64,000 nt of DNA from CAVWUA01 sp963758025 (GCA_963758025.1 CAVWUA010000030.1:1-64000), one strand, 5' to 3'. Positions 18,686 through 28,297 are shown, counted from the stretch's first letter. Program-made: numbers and translations. Notes: generated by a model from the sequence alone, not told the origin.

Positions 18686-19621
18686 TCACCGTGCCGGACT
18701 AACCAGCGGTGGTCGGACGGGCGTTGTATTGCTCTGGTTTGTATTGATCGTCGTTCCACCGTTGATCGGGATATTGATCGATTTCAAGCTACGAGCCGCA
18801 AATGTGTAGGTCATGATCGTCTGGACGACGGTGTTGAACGGTGCGGCCAGGCGGTCGATGAACAGGGTCGTTCGGACGATCGGGTCGCGATAGACGACGA
18901 GTCGGTCCCCCGGCATGAGCTGGTAGTTGGTCGTCGTGTCCCCTGTGTGGACGATCGCCTCGTAATTGACCGGCAAGAGCTGATCGCAACAGGCACCCGG
19001 CGGGGCGGGTCGAACCAGCCGGATATTTGGCACGGAGGCCGTCGGCGACAGGCCGCCGGCATAGGTCAGGGCATCCAGGACCGTCTCGTTCCCCGTGATG
19101 GGCAGGCGGCCCGGGGCGTTCACGTCTCCCATGACGTAATAGACCTTACTGTTGTAGGCCGTCACATCGATGAAGATGCGGTCCGAGTCCTTTGGCGCCA
19201 GCGGGATGGGCTTGGTGAAGTCCGGATCGCCGTTCTCGTCTAACTCGTAATCAATCAGGCCGAGCACATCGTCGGAAAGATACTTCCGCAGGTGAATGAC
19301 GATCTTTTCCTTGATCTCCTGTACTGTCAGGCCCGCGACGTACACGTTCCCGTAGAAATCCAGGGAGATCGTTCCGTCGGGCCGGACCAGTCGTTCGCCG
19401 GAGATCGGTCGTCCCGGCAGGGCTTCCAGCACCTCGACGACGATGATGTCCGGTGGTTCGACAATGTATTCCGGCATCGAAACTTTATTCAGCTCGACCG
19501 GGATATTGCTGTTCGCGATCTGATCCTCGGGAGTCCTGACCGTCTGACACCCGCAGGCGGCCAGGGCGATCAGCGGCCAGAGCCAACTGAGCCGTCGGTG
19601 AGCAACCCGTGCGCGATCCAT
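18686..19621 (-). CDS. Polysaccharide biosynthesis/export lipoprotein (Wza-like)
   Basis: The protein has about 311 residues. The N-terminus (MDRARVAHRRLSWLWPLIAL followed by AACGCQ) is a lipoprotein signal with lipobox LAAC. The poly-export domain follows (EYIVEPPDIIVVEVLEALPG, then VRPDGTISLDFYGNVYVAGL), then an SLBB-like domain (YYVMGDVNAPGRLPITGNET and ALTYAGGLSP). Such proteins form outer-membrane or periplasmic polysaccharide channels. The C-terminus is Thr/Asn/Pro-rich and low in complexity. ATG 19621 has AGGAG 7 bases upstream. No polymerase or tyrosine kinase lies nearby; the only glycosyltransferases in the window are the GT87 and GT4 genes, 17 kb or more away. Confidence 0.88.
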   Translation of the reverse strand: MDRARVAHRRLSWLWPLIALAACGCQTVRTPEDQIANSNIPVELNKVSMPEYIVEPPDIIVVEVLEALPGRPISGERLVRPDGTISLDFYGNVYVAGLTVQEIKEKIVIHLRKYLSDDVLGLIDYELDENGDPDFTKPIPLAPKDSDRIFIDVTAYNSKVYYVMGDVNAPGRLPITGNETVLDALTYAGGLSPTASVPNIRLVRPAPPGACCDQLLPVNYEAIVHTGDTTTNYQLMPGDRLVVYRDPIVRTTLFIDRLAAPFNTVVQTIMTYTFAARSLKSINIPINGGTTINTNQSNTTPVRPPLVSPAR

Positions 19622-19866
19622 GCGACACTCCTGCCCGGCATTCCGGGACCGGTTGGGAACAGACAGCGTCCGGACGATCGCCCGCGCCGATTCCCTGTCC
19701 GAGATGGTCCGTCCTCGCCCCTCCGGGCGTGCTCGTGGCCCTTTCCTTGGCTCACGAGCTGGGTAGGGCCGTTCCGGCACACGCCGAACCGACCTTGACA
19801 CAGCATAAATCGGCATGAGAGCTTCGCGGCTCAAGTCGAAATGGGTAAGTCTTCTGTCAACGCCCA

Positions 19867-20316
19867 TTACGAAGATAAAACTTTCTGTAGCGATTGAAGG
19901 AGGCCGTGCCGCGGCGAGTTACTACTGGCTCCCCGACCGAAGTATCCGGCCGCCGCGCCACCTGGTGCCGAGATGGAAATTCCCTCCTCAGGCATCGGTG
20001 TCACCCGGGCGGGCCTCGACCCGCTGAGTCTCCCCGAACCAAGTCCGCCCCGCGCCTGGTTCATGGAAAGGAGATAGAGCCAGGCTGTCTCGCGGTCCAT
20101 CGGAGCAAGGGTCATCGCCGGATTCATGTACGGGATCATTCCCGGTTCCGCCCCCGGTGTCCGTCCCACCGCCGCGGAAGACCTCCGCGCCGTCTGGCCG
20201 ATGCTTCCCGGTTGCTGGCCAAGAAACGACTGCCCCTTCGCCTCGACACTTCCGAGAACTCCCAGCGAAATCATGCCTGCAAATGTCAGAATGCCCCATC
20301 GCGACAGGCAGTTCAT
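19867..20316 (-). CDS. Small exported protein of unknown function
   Basis: The protein is about 149 residues with a signal peptide (MNCLSRWGILTFAGMISLGV, cleavage near VEAKGQS). The mature part is rich in Gly, Ser, Ala and Pro, with a short conserved-looking helix (RETAWLYLLSMNQARGGLG). No domain is recognised. I chose the ATG at 20316 because AGGAGGG lies 6 bases before it; an ATG two codons earlier is too close to that site. It precedes the export lipoprotein gene on the same strand by about 245 bases and could be functionally linked, but nothing in its sequence says how. Confidence 0.6.
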   Translation of the reverse strand: MNCLSRWGILTFAGMISLGVLGSVEAKGQSFLGQQPGSIGQTARRSSAAVGRTPGAEPGMIPYMNPAMTLAPMDRETAWLYLLSMNQARGGLGSGRLSGSRPARVTPMPEEGISISAPGGAAAGYFGRGASSNSPRHGLLQSLQKVLSS

Positions 20317-20629
20317 GTCCATCCCTCCTTCTCGTGGGAAGATCCAGGTCGTTATGTCACGCATCTCTGTTTCGCCATCGGCCCCTCCCAGCTCTTTCAT
20401 TGATGATTTCCGCTCGCCGGTTGCCTTCCGCGCAACCGGCTGATCGTCAAAACCCCTGCTTCCTCCAAAACTCGTATATTTCTAAGGCAACCCATTTTAC
20501 CTGAATTGATTTCAGTCGCATGTTCGGGAGGCCCGATCGAACAGGAGGACGGCAGAAAGGCGGCGCAGGGGCGTTCCGGGAATGGGTCCAGGTCGGCCGG
20601 GCCGCCGTCACGATCAGCGAGGCGCAAGG

Positions 20630-21502
20630 ATGGGCACGAAACGTTGGATGCGGCCCTCGTCGCCGGCCGCTTGGGCGCTGTTGCTGGTGCTGGGGTTACC
20701 CGCACTGGCTCAGGCGCAGGGGGGGCAGCCGCTGTTCCCCAACTTGACGACGTACAAGCGGCAACGGCCACCCTGTTGTAGCGAACCGCCGATTTACGGG
20801 ATCTACCGACGACAGTATTACGGACATTATCCCACCTGCTGGCGACAGTTTCCCCCGGGCTGGGGCTGCCCAAGCCCCTACACGGCCAACAGCGCCGAGG
20901 CCATGCAGGAGATCGCCAAGGAGGTCGAGCGTCTGCGGAAACAGGCTGAGGAGGGGGGAGGCGGTCTGGTCGGCGAGCCGGAACTCGGCGCCCCGAGGGA
21001 GCCATTTCCGCCGGCGGGGCTCGGCGGCGATCGCGATTTCGATCAGGGAATCCCGGAAGTGCCCCGCGAGGTTGGCTCGCCGTTCGATCTGAATCCGACG
21101 CCACCGGATCTGGATAATCGTTTACCGGTCCCTGGAGGAGGAGAGGTTCCGTCTCCTCCCGGAGCGCTGGAGCCGCCGGGGAATATTCCCTTACCTCCAC
21201 CTCCCTCCTCAACGAATCGGGATCCGGGTGGGATCGAAACGGAACTTCCCCCACTGGATTTCGGCGGGCTTTCGAGCCCCGAGCCGAACGTAAGCGAATC
21301 AACGCTCGCTTCGGCGGACCTTCCCCCGCTGGGGATCGAGAACGGCAGCGTACCTCTTGATGGTGAGACCGGGGTCAGTGGAATGCGTCCACCCGCGGTG
21401 CCGATGGGGCCGCCGAGTCGCAACGGAGCGATCCGGGTTCCGCAGCGTCGCACGCTGATCGGCAGCCTGTTCGACGGTCTGCGCGATCGTCGCCGGCGTT
21501 AA
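20630..21502 (+). CDS. Exported proline-rich planctomycete protein
   Basis: The protein has about 290 residues. It begins with a signal peptide (MGTKRWMRPSS, then a hydrophobic core ending ALAQAQ). A conserved N-terminal block follows: CCSEPPIYGIYRRQYYGHYP and TCWRQFPPGWGCPSP, with four Cys and many aromatics. I recognise it from secreted planctomycete proteins of unknown role. A short helix (EIAKEVERLRKQAEE) leads to a long Pro/Gly/Glu-rich, probably disordered region and a basic C-terminus. It could be a wall- or surface-associated protein. A terminator lies 42 bases downstream. Confidence 0.65.
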   Translation: MGTKRWMRPSSPAAWALLLVLGLPALAQAQGGQPLFPNLTTYKRQRPPCCSEPPIYGIYRRQYYGHYPTCWRQFPPGWGCPSPYTANSAEAMQEIAKEVERLRKQAEEGGGGLVGEPELGAPREPFPPAGLGGDRDFDQGIPEVPREVGSPFDLNPTPPDLDNRLPVPGGGEVPSPPGALEPPGNIPLPPPPSSTNRDPGGIETELPPLDFGGLSSPEPNVSESTLASADLPPLGIENGSVPLDGETGVSGMRPPAVPMGPPSRNGAIRVPQRRTLIGSLFDGLRDRRRR

Positions 21503-21544
21503 GCGATTCGGATCATAGGCAATACGGCCTACGCCGTCATCCGG

Positions 21545-21586
21545 GCGTGGTCCACGTGACGCCTCCGCGTCGAGCGTGGACCACGC
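21545..21586 (+). terminator. Rho-independent terminator
   Basis: The 12-base arms GCGTGGTCCACG and CGTGGACCACGC enclose an 18-base loop and are followed by CTTGTTTTCG. It ends the proline-rich exported protein transcript. Confidence 0.8.
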
Positions 21587-21696
21587 CTTGTTTTCGTCGT
21601 CCCGACGGCCAGGGAGCGGTTGTTCCGACGCGCCGGTTATGCGAACTTGAATGGGTCCAGAGCCTGTTCTCGTCAGCGACCTGAGGGGCCTTATCC

Positions 21697-22488
21697 GTGA
21701 ACGCGACCGACATCCCCGATGACGACAGCCCCGCCGTTCCACCCACCGTGGGATCTTCGCCGGAGCCGACCGAGTCGGCATCGGCGCCTCTCGCGGAACC
21801 GGCCCGGAGCGCGAAACGCTGCTGGACCTTCGTTCTGGCCGCGGGGTTCCTCGCCGGTCTGTCCGGATGGGGACTCGGAGAGCTCGGTCATGGGGCCTTT
21901 GACGTGCGGTTGAATGCGGACTCCCGGACCGAGGGCACCGAGGAGGCGCTCCAAAATGCTCAACAGCAGAACGTGATGCTGGTTCTTGGCCTGTACGGCG
22001 TGACGCTGGGAGGATTCTTCGGTCTGGCCGGAGGCGCGATTCGCCGGAGCCTTTTGTGGGGGACGTTCGCCGCGACGGCTGGCGCAGTGCTCGGTGGCCT
22101 GGCCGGTGTCGGTGTGGCCTGGGGACTGGTTCCCGTCTTCTCCAAGCATGTCCATCTCGACTCCAATGACCTGCTGCTTCCGATTCTCCTCCATGCGGGA
22201 ATGTGGGCCGCCCTCGGCCTGACCAGTGGATTGGCCTTCGGGGTGGGAATCGGCGGCGGCGGGAAGCGGCTTGGCGTTGCGATTCTGGGAGGGATTCTCG
22301 GCGCGGTTCTTGGCGGCGTGCTGTTCGACGTGCTGGGCGCGATCGTCTTTCCGCTGGACCGGACTTCGCATCCCATCTCCATCACCGCGGTCTCCCGGCT
22401 CGCGGCCCGAATGATGATTGCGTTGGGGATCGCGGTCGGCCTGGTCCTGGCGGTACAGCCTTCTCCCAGGCAGCGGGTTTCGACCTGA
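21697..22488 (+). CDS. Glycine-rich multi-pass membrane protein of unknown function
   Basis: The 263-residue protein has a hydrophilic, acidic N-terminus of ~40 residues and then about six membrane segments with Gly-rich faces (FVLAAGFLAGLSGWGLGELG, GGFFGLAGGAIRRSLLWG, LGVAILGGILGAVLGGVLF). A soluble loop of ~35 residues (DVRLNADSRTEGTEEALQNA) follows the first segment. It uses a GTG start at 21697 with GAGGGG upstream. No family is recognised. It is followed 84 bases later by the tandem GTPase genes on the same strand. Confidence 0.65.
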   Translation: MNATDIPDDDSPAVPPTVGSSPEPTESASAPLAEPARSAKRCWTFVLAAGFLAGLSGWGLGELGHGAFDVRLNADSRTEGTEEALQNAQQQNVMLVLGLYGVTLGGFFGLAGGAIRRSLLWGTFAATAGAVLGGLAGVGVAWGLVPVFSKHVHLDSNDLLLPILLHAGMWAALGLTSGLAFGVGIGGGGKRLGVAILGGILGAVLGGVLFDVLGAIVFPLDRTSHPISITAVSRLAARMMIALGIAVGLVLAVQPSPRQRVST

Positions 22489-22572
22489 CGCCGCAATAAA
22501 GATCCGTTTTTCCCGAATCACCGACAGGTCTCGTTCGTTTCCAGTCGCACTCGATTCCAGGTCGCTCGACGC

Positions 22573-24124
22573 ATGAGAACGTCCACCCGGTTGATGCTCG
22601 CCCTGGTCCTGCTAATCGTCGCGTTGAGCCTGGTCATCGCGTTGATCGGCTCGGTGGGGGACTTGCACGACCGGATCGCGCGGGTGTCTCCCGAGCTGGC
22701 GACGGGCCTGGTCGTGGGGGCGATCTCGGTCGCCCTGGTGGCCGGTCTGGCGGCGGCCCGGATGTTCTGGATGCTCGGCCGCCCCGAGCGCGGCCCGACC
22801 GCGCAGCGCCCGAGGACGTCATCAAGGCGGCGGAGGTCCAGACCGAGAAGGCCGAAGGGGTCATCGCGCTGGTCGAGGACGAATCGGCCCGCCAGCAACT
22901 GCAACACGAGATCGCGGAGATCCGCGCGGACCAGGGGCGTCGGCGGTTCCACGTCGTCGTCTTCGGCACCGGCTCGGCGGGCAAGACCTCGCTCATCAAC
23001 GCCCTGCTCGGCGGAGGCCGTCGGCAAGACCGAGGCCACGATGGGCACGACCAGGCAGGGCGAGACGCACACGCACACGCATCGAGGGGCTCGAAGGCAC
23101 GCTCCTGCTGACCGACACGCCGGGGCTCTCCGAGATCGGGCAGGGCGGGGCCGAGCGCGAGGCCGACGCCCGCGACCTCGCCGCGAGGGCCGACCTGCTC
23201 CTGTTCGTCGTCGATCATGACCTGATCCGCAGCGAGTTCGACCCGCTCGCCGCGCTGGCCCGGCAGGGCAAGCGGTCGATCGTCGTGCTGAACAAGAAGG
23301 ACCGATTCGTCGATGCCGACCGCGAGGCGATCCTGGCGAAGCTCCGCGAGCGGCTCTCCGGGAGTCGTCCCGGCCGACGACGTGGTGGGCGTCGCCGCCG
23401 CGCCGCGGCCGACGCCGATGCGGGTCCGCAAGGACGACGGCACGGTCGAAACCGTGCTGGAGGCCGAGCCGCCCGACCTGGGCGATCTCCGCGCGCGGAT
23501 CGCGGCGCTGCTCGCGCCGAGAAGGGGACGCCCTGCGTGCCGGAAACCTGCTCCTGCGGGCGCATCTGGTCAGCCAGCACGCGCAGGACCACCTGACCCG
23601 GGAACGCCGGGTGAAGGCCCGCGCCGTGGTCGACAAGTTCCAGTGGATCACCGCCGGCACGGTCTTCGCCAATCCGATCCCCGCGCTCGACCTGATGGCC
23701 ACCGGCGCCGTGCAGTTCCAGATGATCTCGGAGATCGCCCACGTGTACGGCGTGGAGATCTCGTCGTCGCACGTGCGGATGATCGGCGGCCAGATGATCC
23801 AGATGCTGTTGAAGCTGGGCATGGTCGAGGCGGCCACGTCGCTGATCGCCGGGGTGTTCAAGTCGAGCCTCGTCGGCTACGCCGCGGGCGGGGCCGTCCA
23901 GGCGACGACGATGGCGATACCTGACCCACATCTCCGGCCTGGCCTTCACCGAATACTTCGAGCGGGGGCAGAGCTGGGGCGACGGCGGGATGCAGGCCGC
24001 CCTGATCCGGCAGTTCGACCTGCACAGCCGGTCGGAGTTCCTCCGCGAGTTCGCCCGACAGGCCCTCGACCGCGTCGTCCGACGCGCCGGGAGCAAGACC
24101 CAGGCCCCCTCTCGACAGGGTTGA
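22573..24124 (+). pseudogene. DUF697-type GTPase 1, membrane-anchored, multiple frame breaks
   Basis: Restored by eye, this encodes about 515 residues. Two N-terminal membrane segments (LMLALVLLIVALSLVIALIG and TGLVVGAISVALVAGLAA) precede a GTPase domain with G1 GTGSAGKTS, G3 DTPG and G4 NKKD. A C-terminal DUF697-like region follows (ITAGTVFANPIPALDLMATG). The reading frame breaks at about 22795, 23015, 23080, 23362, 23518 and 23918. Five act as one extra base and one as a missing base, and the net change leaves a whole number of codons. Third-position GC bias persists throughout, so the breaks are recent or are sequencing errors. Related GTPases are often membrane-associated and poorly characterised. 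Confidence 0.7.
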
Positions 24125-24162
24125 ACCCTGCGCGACCAGCCCCGTCCGTTGGAGCCGTTCCC

Positions 24163-25555
24163 GTGTCCAGCGCCGATCCGACCCTTGACGAGATCCTCGA
24201 CCCCCTGAACGATCAGGACGACTCGGTCCGTCGCGCCCGGGAGAGCCTGGAGGAGACCCTCGCCGGCCTGAAGCTCACGCCCGAGGAAGAACGGGCGCTG
24301 GCCGACGAGCTGCAGCAGCTCCGCGACCTGACCGCGAAGCTCGACTCCAACACCGTCGAGATCGCCGCGTTCGGCATGGTCAGCCGGGGCAAGTCGTCGG
24401 TCCTGAACGCCCTGATCGGCAAGGACGTCTTCCAGGTCGGCGCGACCCACGGCACGACCGTCACCCGGAACGCCCACCCCTGGGAAAGCGTCCACGATCA
24501 GCGGCATGGGCAAGGCCGGGGCGAACCTCGTCCTGGTCGACACGCCCGGGATCGACGAGGTCGGCGGCGAGGTCCGCGAAGTCCTCGCCCGCGACGTCGC
24601 CCGGCACGCCGACCTGATCCTGTTCATCGTCTCCGGCGACATGCAGCGCGTGGAGTATCGAGGCCCTCTCCGAGCTCCGCGAGGCCCAGAAGCCGATCAT
24701 CCTCGTCTTCAACCAGATCGACCGCTATCCCGACGCCGACCGCGACCTGATCTACGCCAAGATCAAGGACGAGCGGGTCCGGCACCTCGTCCGCCCCGAC
24801 GACGTCGTCATGACCGCCGCCCGGCCCGACCCGTTCAAGGTCAAGATCCAGCACCCCGACGGCACCACCACCGTCGAGTGGGAACGCCCGGCGCCGGTCA
24901 TCGAGCCGCTGAAGGACCGCATCCTGACGTCCTGGAACGCGAGGGCAAGGCCCTCGTCGCGCTCAACGCGCTGCTCTTCGCCGGCGACCTGCACCGAGGA
25001 GATCGTCGCGCACAAGATGCGGATCCGCGACGAGGCCGCCAACCGCCTGATCTGGAACTTCGCGCTGGCCAAGGGGGCGGCCGTCGCCCTGAACCCGATC
25101 CCCGTGGCCGACATGGCGGGCGGCCTGGCGGTGGACGTCGGGATGGTCGTCGCCCTGAGCAAGCGTCTACGGCATCCCCCTGACCCGCAAGTCCGCCGCC
25201 GGTCTGGTCAAGCGACATGGTCGTCGCCCTCGGCGCGCTGGGCGCCGTCGAGGTCGCCACGCGGCTCGATCGCCAGCGGCGTCAAGTCGGCGCTGGCCGG
25301 GGTGACGGTCCTCAGCGGCGGCCTGGCTCCCTGCTCGGCTACGGCGCGATCGGCCTGGCCCAGGGGGGACCGCCGGCGTTGACCTCCTACGTCCTCGGCC
25401 AGGGGGCCAAGTTCTATCTCCAGCAGGGCTGCCAGTGGGGGCCGACGGGGATCAAGACCGTCATCAACCAGATCCTCGACCAGGCCAAGCCCGACTCGGT
25501 CATGGAACGCCTGCGCGACGAGTTGAAGCAGAAGCTCAAGGATCGGAAGCGGTAA
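24163..25555 (+). pseudogene. DUF697-type GTPase 2, dynamin/Era-like, multiple frame breaks
   Basis: The restored length is about 462 residues. A helical N-terminus (RRARESLEETLAGLKLTPEE) leads to the GTPase motifs G1 FGMVSRGKSS, G3 DTPG and G4 NQID. The C-terminal half is hydrophobic (ALAKGAAVALNPIPVADMAG, then VYGIPLTRKSAAGLV) and matches the DUF697 type. Frame breaks lie near 24490, 24658, 24942, 24995, 25168, 25210, 25268 and 25330; six act as single-base insertions. A GTG start at 24163 has GGAG upstream. It follows the first GTPase by 38 bases on the same strand. The pair probably forms an operon and may act together at a membrane. Confidence 0.7.
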
Positions 25556-25558
25556 GCG

Positions 25559-25792
25559 TCAGGGGGCCCCGGCAAACAATTTGGTCACATCCCGTGGTAA
25601 TTCGACGGGAACGAAACATTGGGATGGAAAAAGGTAGTCCTCGCCCGATTCATCGATGACTCGGACGAAACCTCGGGACTCCGCCACGGGATCAGGCACG
25701 ACTTGATAGATTTTCCGCACCTCCAGCGAAGCGGGATAATCTTCGTTGTTAAGGCACAGGAGAAAGCGCTGAGATCGCTCGTTCTGGGGCAT
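25559..25792 (-). CDS. Small conserved protein of unknown function
   Basis: The protein has 77 residues with the core LCLNNEDYPASLEVRKIYQV and ESGEDYLFPSQCFVPVELP. I recognise it as a widespread small family (planctomycetes and cyanobacteria) of unknown role. The fold looks beta-rich, with no membrane segment. It is the second gene of a two-gene unit; its start lies 2 bases after the stop of the gene below. It is convergent with the GTPase operon, whose stop is 3 bases away. Confidence 0.7.
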   Translation of the reverse strand: MPQNERSQRFLLCLNNEDYPASLEVRKIYQVVPDPVAESRGFVRVIDESGEDYLFPSQCFVPVELPRDVTKLFAGAP

Positions 25793-25794
25793 GA

Positions 25795-26031
25795 CTAGTT
25801 GTCCAGGAACCGCTTGATTTTGAACTCGACGCGGCCGATGCCGTGAGCCTCGTACCAGTGGATTTCCGCTCGACAGACTTGGCCATCGTTGAGACGCACA
25901 TTGGCGAAACCTTTACGCTTTCTCCAACGGCCAGTTCCATGGATACGTCGCAGCCGTTGTACCTCGCGGATCGACCCACTGACAGCGATGGTTTCGACAT
26001 CAGTTATTTCGCCAACGACTTCGAAGTTCAT
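25795..26031 (-). CDS. Small conserved basic protein of unknown function
   Basis: The 78-residue protein starts MNFEVVGEITDVETIAVSGS and contains GRWRKRKGFANVRLNDGQ and EIHWYEAHGIGRVEFKIKRF. This WYEAHGIG block is conserved in a family of small proteins I know from cyanobacteria and planctomycetes. It is very basic and might bind nucleic acid. The tight pairing with the next gene (2-base spacing) resembles a toxin-antitoxin or small regulatory module, but neither product matches a known toxin. Confidence 0.7.
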   Translation of the reverse strand: MNFEVVGEITDVETIAVSGSIREVQRLRRIHGTGRWRKRKGFANVRLNDGQVCRAEIHWYEAHGIGRVEFKIKRFLDN

Positions 26032-26320
26032 CTCAAGGCCTACATTATAACCGGAATGAGAAATTACGACACGTCGCTTATAACGGAAATCGGTCTGGCT
26101 TACAGTAGAAGCAGGATATGATCCCGTTCGATGGGGCGGTTAAGGCGTTGAGCACTCAAGAACTGCAATTGTTCGGAAGGGTCGAGGGATTTTCCTGAAT
26201 TCGGTGATGTCGGGCCGCTCTATCATCCTCACGTTGCGTGAAGGTACATTTCCTGCCGTAGCGTCGGTCCTTCATGCGGACCAATACGAGAATCAGGGAT
26301 CACAACGCAAGTGGACCAAC

Positions 26321-26803
26321 GTGACCACGAAACCTTCAACCGGCTCACGCTCCCGCCCGACCTGGCTTCGCCCCGCCCTCTGGGCCGTCGGGGGAGTTGT
26401 CTTGGCACTCGTGCTCATCATTGCCGAGATCCTCTGGACGGCCCCCGTGCGGAATGCCGTGCGGACGTACACGGACCTCATCAGCGCCGCGAATGCGCGA
26501 CCGCCCGATCTGGAAGCGGCCCGCGCTCTATGCTCGACGCATTACCGGAAGACACACGACCTCAAACCGGCCGAGCAGGGGGGGATCGTGGGGCTGCCAC
26601 GCAACATTCACAAGAACTTTCAGGTCTGGCGGCACGGGCGGAACGTCTGGCTTTGCCCGACCAACCGCGTCGGACCGGTCTTTCAGTTCGTCCATGAGGA
26701 CGGAGCCTGGCGATTCGATGGGCCGATCGGACTCTTGCTGCCGGGTGGGGCGGTCGAGGTTTATGTTGATCCGGACGATCCGCGGACTCGGTCGTTGAAT
26801 TGA
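26321..26803 (+). CDS. Single-pass membrane protein of unknown function
   Basis: The protein is about 160 residues. A basic N-terminus (TTKPSTGSRSRPTWLRP) is followed by one membrane segment (LWAVGGVVLALVLIIAEILW) and an extracytoplasmic domain of ~110 residues (ARPPDLEAARALCSTHYRKT, NVWLCPTNRVGPVFQFVHED). The outer domain has an NTF2/DUF4440-like feel, but I cannot assign it. The start is uncertain: the GTG at 26321 places the anchor near the N-terminus, while the frame is open back to 26204. It precedes the ExbB gene by about 130 bases. Confidence 0.55.
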   Translation: MTTKPSTGSRSRPTWLRPALWAVGGVVLALVLIIAEILWTAPVRNAVRTYTDLISAANARPPDLEAARALCSTHYRKTHDLKPAEQGGIVGLPRNIHKNFQVWRHGRNVWLCPTNRVGPVFQFVHEDGAWRFDGPIGLLLPGGAVEVYVDPDDPRTRSLN

Positions 26804-26931
26804 TGGAATTGACAGTTTTGGCGGGACCGCTAGAATAATCAATCTGCGCATTGCCGTCACGTCAACGGGCGCGCTCGATTGATCGAGAGAGACCCAGGGA
26901 CGGTCCCGCCACACGGAGGAAGCCACGTATC

Positions 26932-27822
26932 ATGGTCTGCTCGGGCCGCCTCGCGCCACTGTTGCTTGCCCTGATCTTGCTCGCTCCTCAGTATGCCTCT
27001 CGTGCTCAGGACATCGAGGCAAACCTGCCGGAAACCACTCCGATTGAGGATGTGACAGCCACACCCGATCCCACCGGCGATCCGGCCACCCCGGACGCCA
27101 CGGATGATGGTTCGGTGGCGGTGGGTCGAGAGAGCATCGCGGTTCTCTTCCGTCAGGCGAATCCCTTGCTCTGGCCTCTGGTCCTCTGCTCGGTCGTCAC
27201 CGTGGGGTTCGCCCTGGAGCGGTTGATCGCTCTGCGTCGTTCGCGGGTCATGCCGAAGGATTTCGTCGAGCGGTTTCTCGACCGGCTCTCCTCGGGCAAA
27301 CTGGACCGCGAGCGGGCCCTGGAACTTTGCCGGGCCAATGAAAGCACGGCCGCGCGGGTCTTCGGCCGCGTGGTGCATTACTGGGGCCAGCCGGCCGTCA
27401 TGATCCGTGAGGCGCTCGGGCATGACGGCGCCAGTGAGATTCTCGACCTGAAGCGGAACGTCCGTGTGCTCAACGCCACGGCGACGCTGGCTCCGCTGCT
27501 GGGTTTGCTCGGCACGGTCGTGGGGATGATCGAGGCGTTCGAGGCCGTCAGCGGGCGATCGGCCGGGGGCAAGGGGGAAGCGCTGGCCCACGGCATCAGC
27601 GTGGCACTGGTGGCCACGGCGATCGGTCTGGGCATCGCGATTCTCTCGGTCACGGCATACTACTACCTGCTGAACCGGATCGACATTTTGGTGCGCGACC
27701 TCGACCGCGAGGCCACCCGCGTCATCGACCTGGTCGCCGGTGATGCCGGCCGCCCCCTGGCCGACCGCCGGGGTATGGGTGGGCCGTCCGACCTGACCCG
27801 GCACGAGGCGATCGGACGCTGA
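26932..27822 (+). CDS. MotA/TolQ/ExbB proton channel family protein
   Basis: The protein is about 296 residues. It has an N-terminal signal (MVCSGRLAPLLLALILLAPQ, then ASRAQ) and an acidic Thr/Pro linker. The ExbB fold follows with three membrane segments (NPLLWPLVLCSVVTVGFALE, LAPLLGLLGTVVGMIEAF and HGISVALVATAIGLGIAILS). The second has the conserved GLLGTVxGM signature. With ExbD it forms an inner-membrane proton-driven motor that energises TonB- or Tol-like systems. ATG 26932 has GGAGGA upstream. No TonB homologue is present in the window. Confidence 0.85.
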   Translation: MVCSGRLAPLLLALILLAPQYASRAQDIEANLPETTPIEDVTATPDPTGDPATPDATDDGSVAVGRESIAVLFRQANPLLWPLVLCSVVTVGFALERLIALRRSRVMPKDFVERFLDRLSSGKLDRERALELCRANESTAARVFGRVVHYWGQPAVMIREALGHDGASEILDLKRNVRVLNATATLAPLLGLLGTVVGMIEAFEAVSGRSAGGKGEALAHGISVALVATAIGLGIAILSVTAYYYLLNRIDILVRDLDREATRVIDLVAGDAGRPLADRRGMGGPSDLTRHEAIGR

Positions 27823-27859
27823 GCGAAGCCGGAGCCAACGGGCCGAGGAAATAGGTGCC

Positions 27860-28297
27860 ATGCTCTCAAACCGTCACCAGGTCGAAGAACTGCCCCACAT
27901 CAACATGACGCCGATGGTGGACGTGGTCCTTTGCCTCCTGGTCTTCTTCATGGCGGCGACCCGGCTCTACGACTGGGACGAGAATCAGTTCACGGTCCGG
28001 GTTCCCGAGGTTTCCAAGGCCGCCCCGTTAACCACCGCGCCCAGGGACCTGACGCTCCAGGTGATCGGGCCGGATCGGATCGTCGTGGATCAATCGACCT
28101 ACGATCTCGATTCCTTGACCGCCTTTCTGAAGGATTCCCGCCAGCGCTATCCCGATCAGGGGGTGCTGGTCCGGGGTGATGCCCAGCTCAGCTATCAGGA
28201 CATTGCCGACGTGCTGGCCGCGTGCGAAGCGGCGGAGATCCGCAATGTTCGGCTCCCGGTCCGGCCCCGCGCCGAGGCCGACGCCCCGGCCCGATGA
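27860..28297 (+). CDS. ExbD/TolR family protein
   Basis: The 145-residue protein has one membrane segment near the N-terminus with the proton-path aspartate in NMTPMVDVVLCLLVFFMAAT. A periplasmic domain follows that contains TLQVIGPDRIVVD and VRGDAQLSYQDIADVLAACE. It lies 37 bases after the ExbB gene and forms its partner subunit. The next gene, of DedA type, starts 28 bases downstream, so the three may be one operon. Confidence 0.88.
   Translation: MLSNRHQVEELPHINMTPMVDVVLCLLVFFMAATRLYDWDENQFTVRVPEVSKAAPLTTAPRDLTLQVIGPDRIVVDQSTYDLDSLTAFLKDSRQRYPDQGVLVRGDAQLSYQDIADVLAACEAAEIRNVRLPVRPRAEADAPAR

Noticed and set aside
24163..25555. Programmed +1 recoding as explanation for the GTPase frame breaks
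   Set aside because: The sites share no common codon pair or signal, and similar errors occur in unrelated genes of the window.
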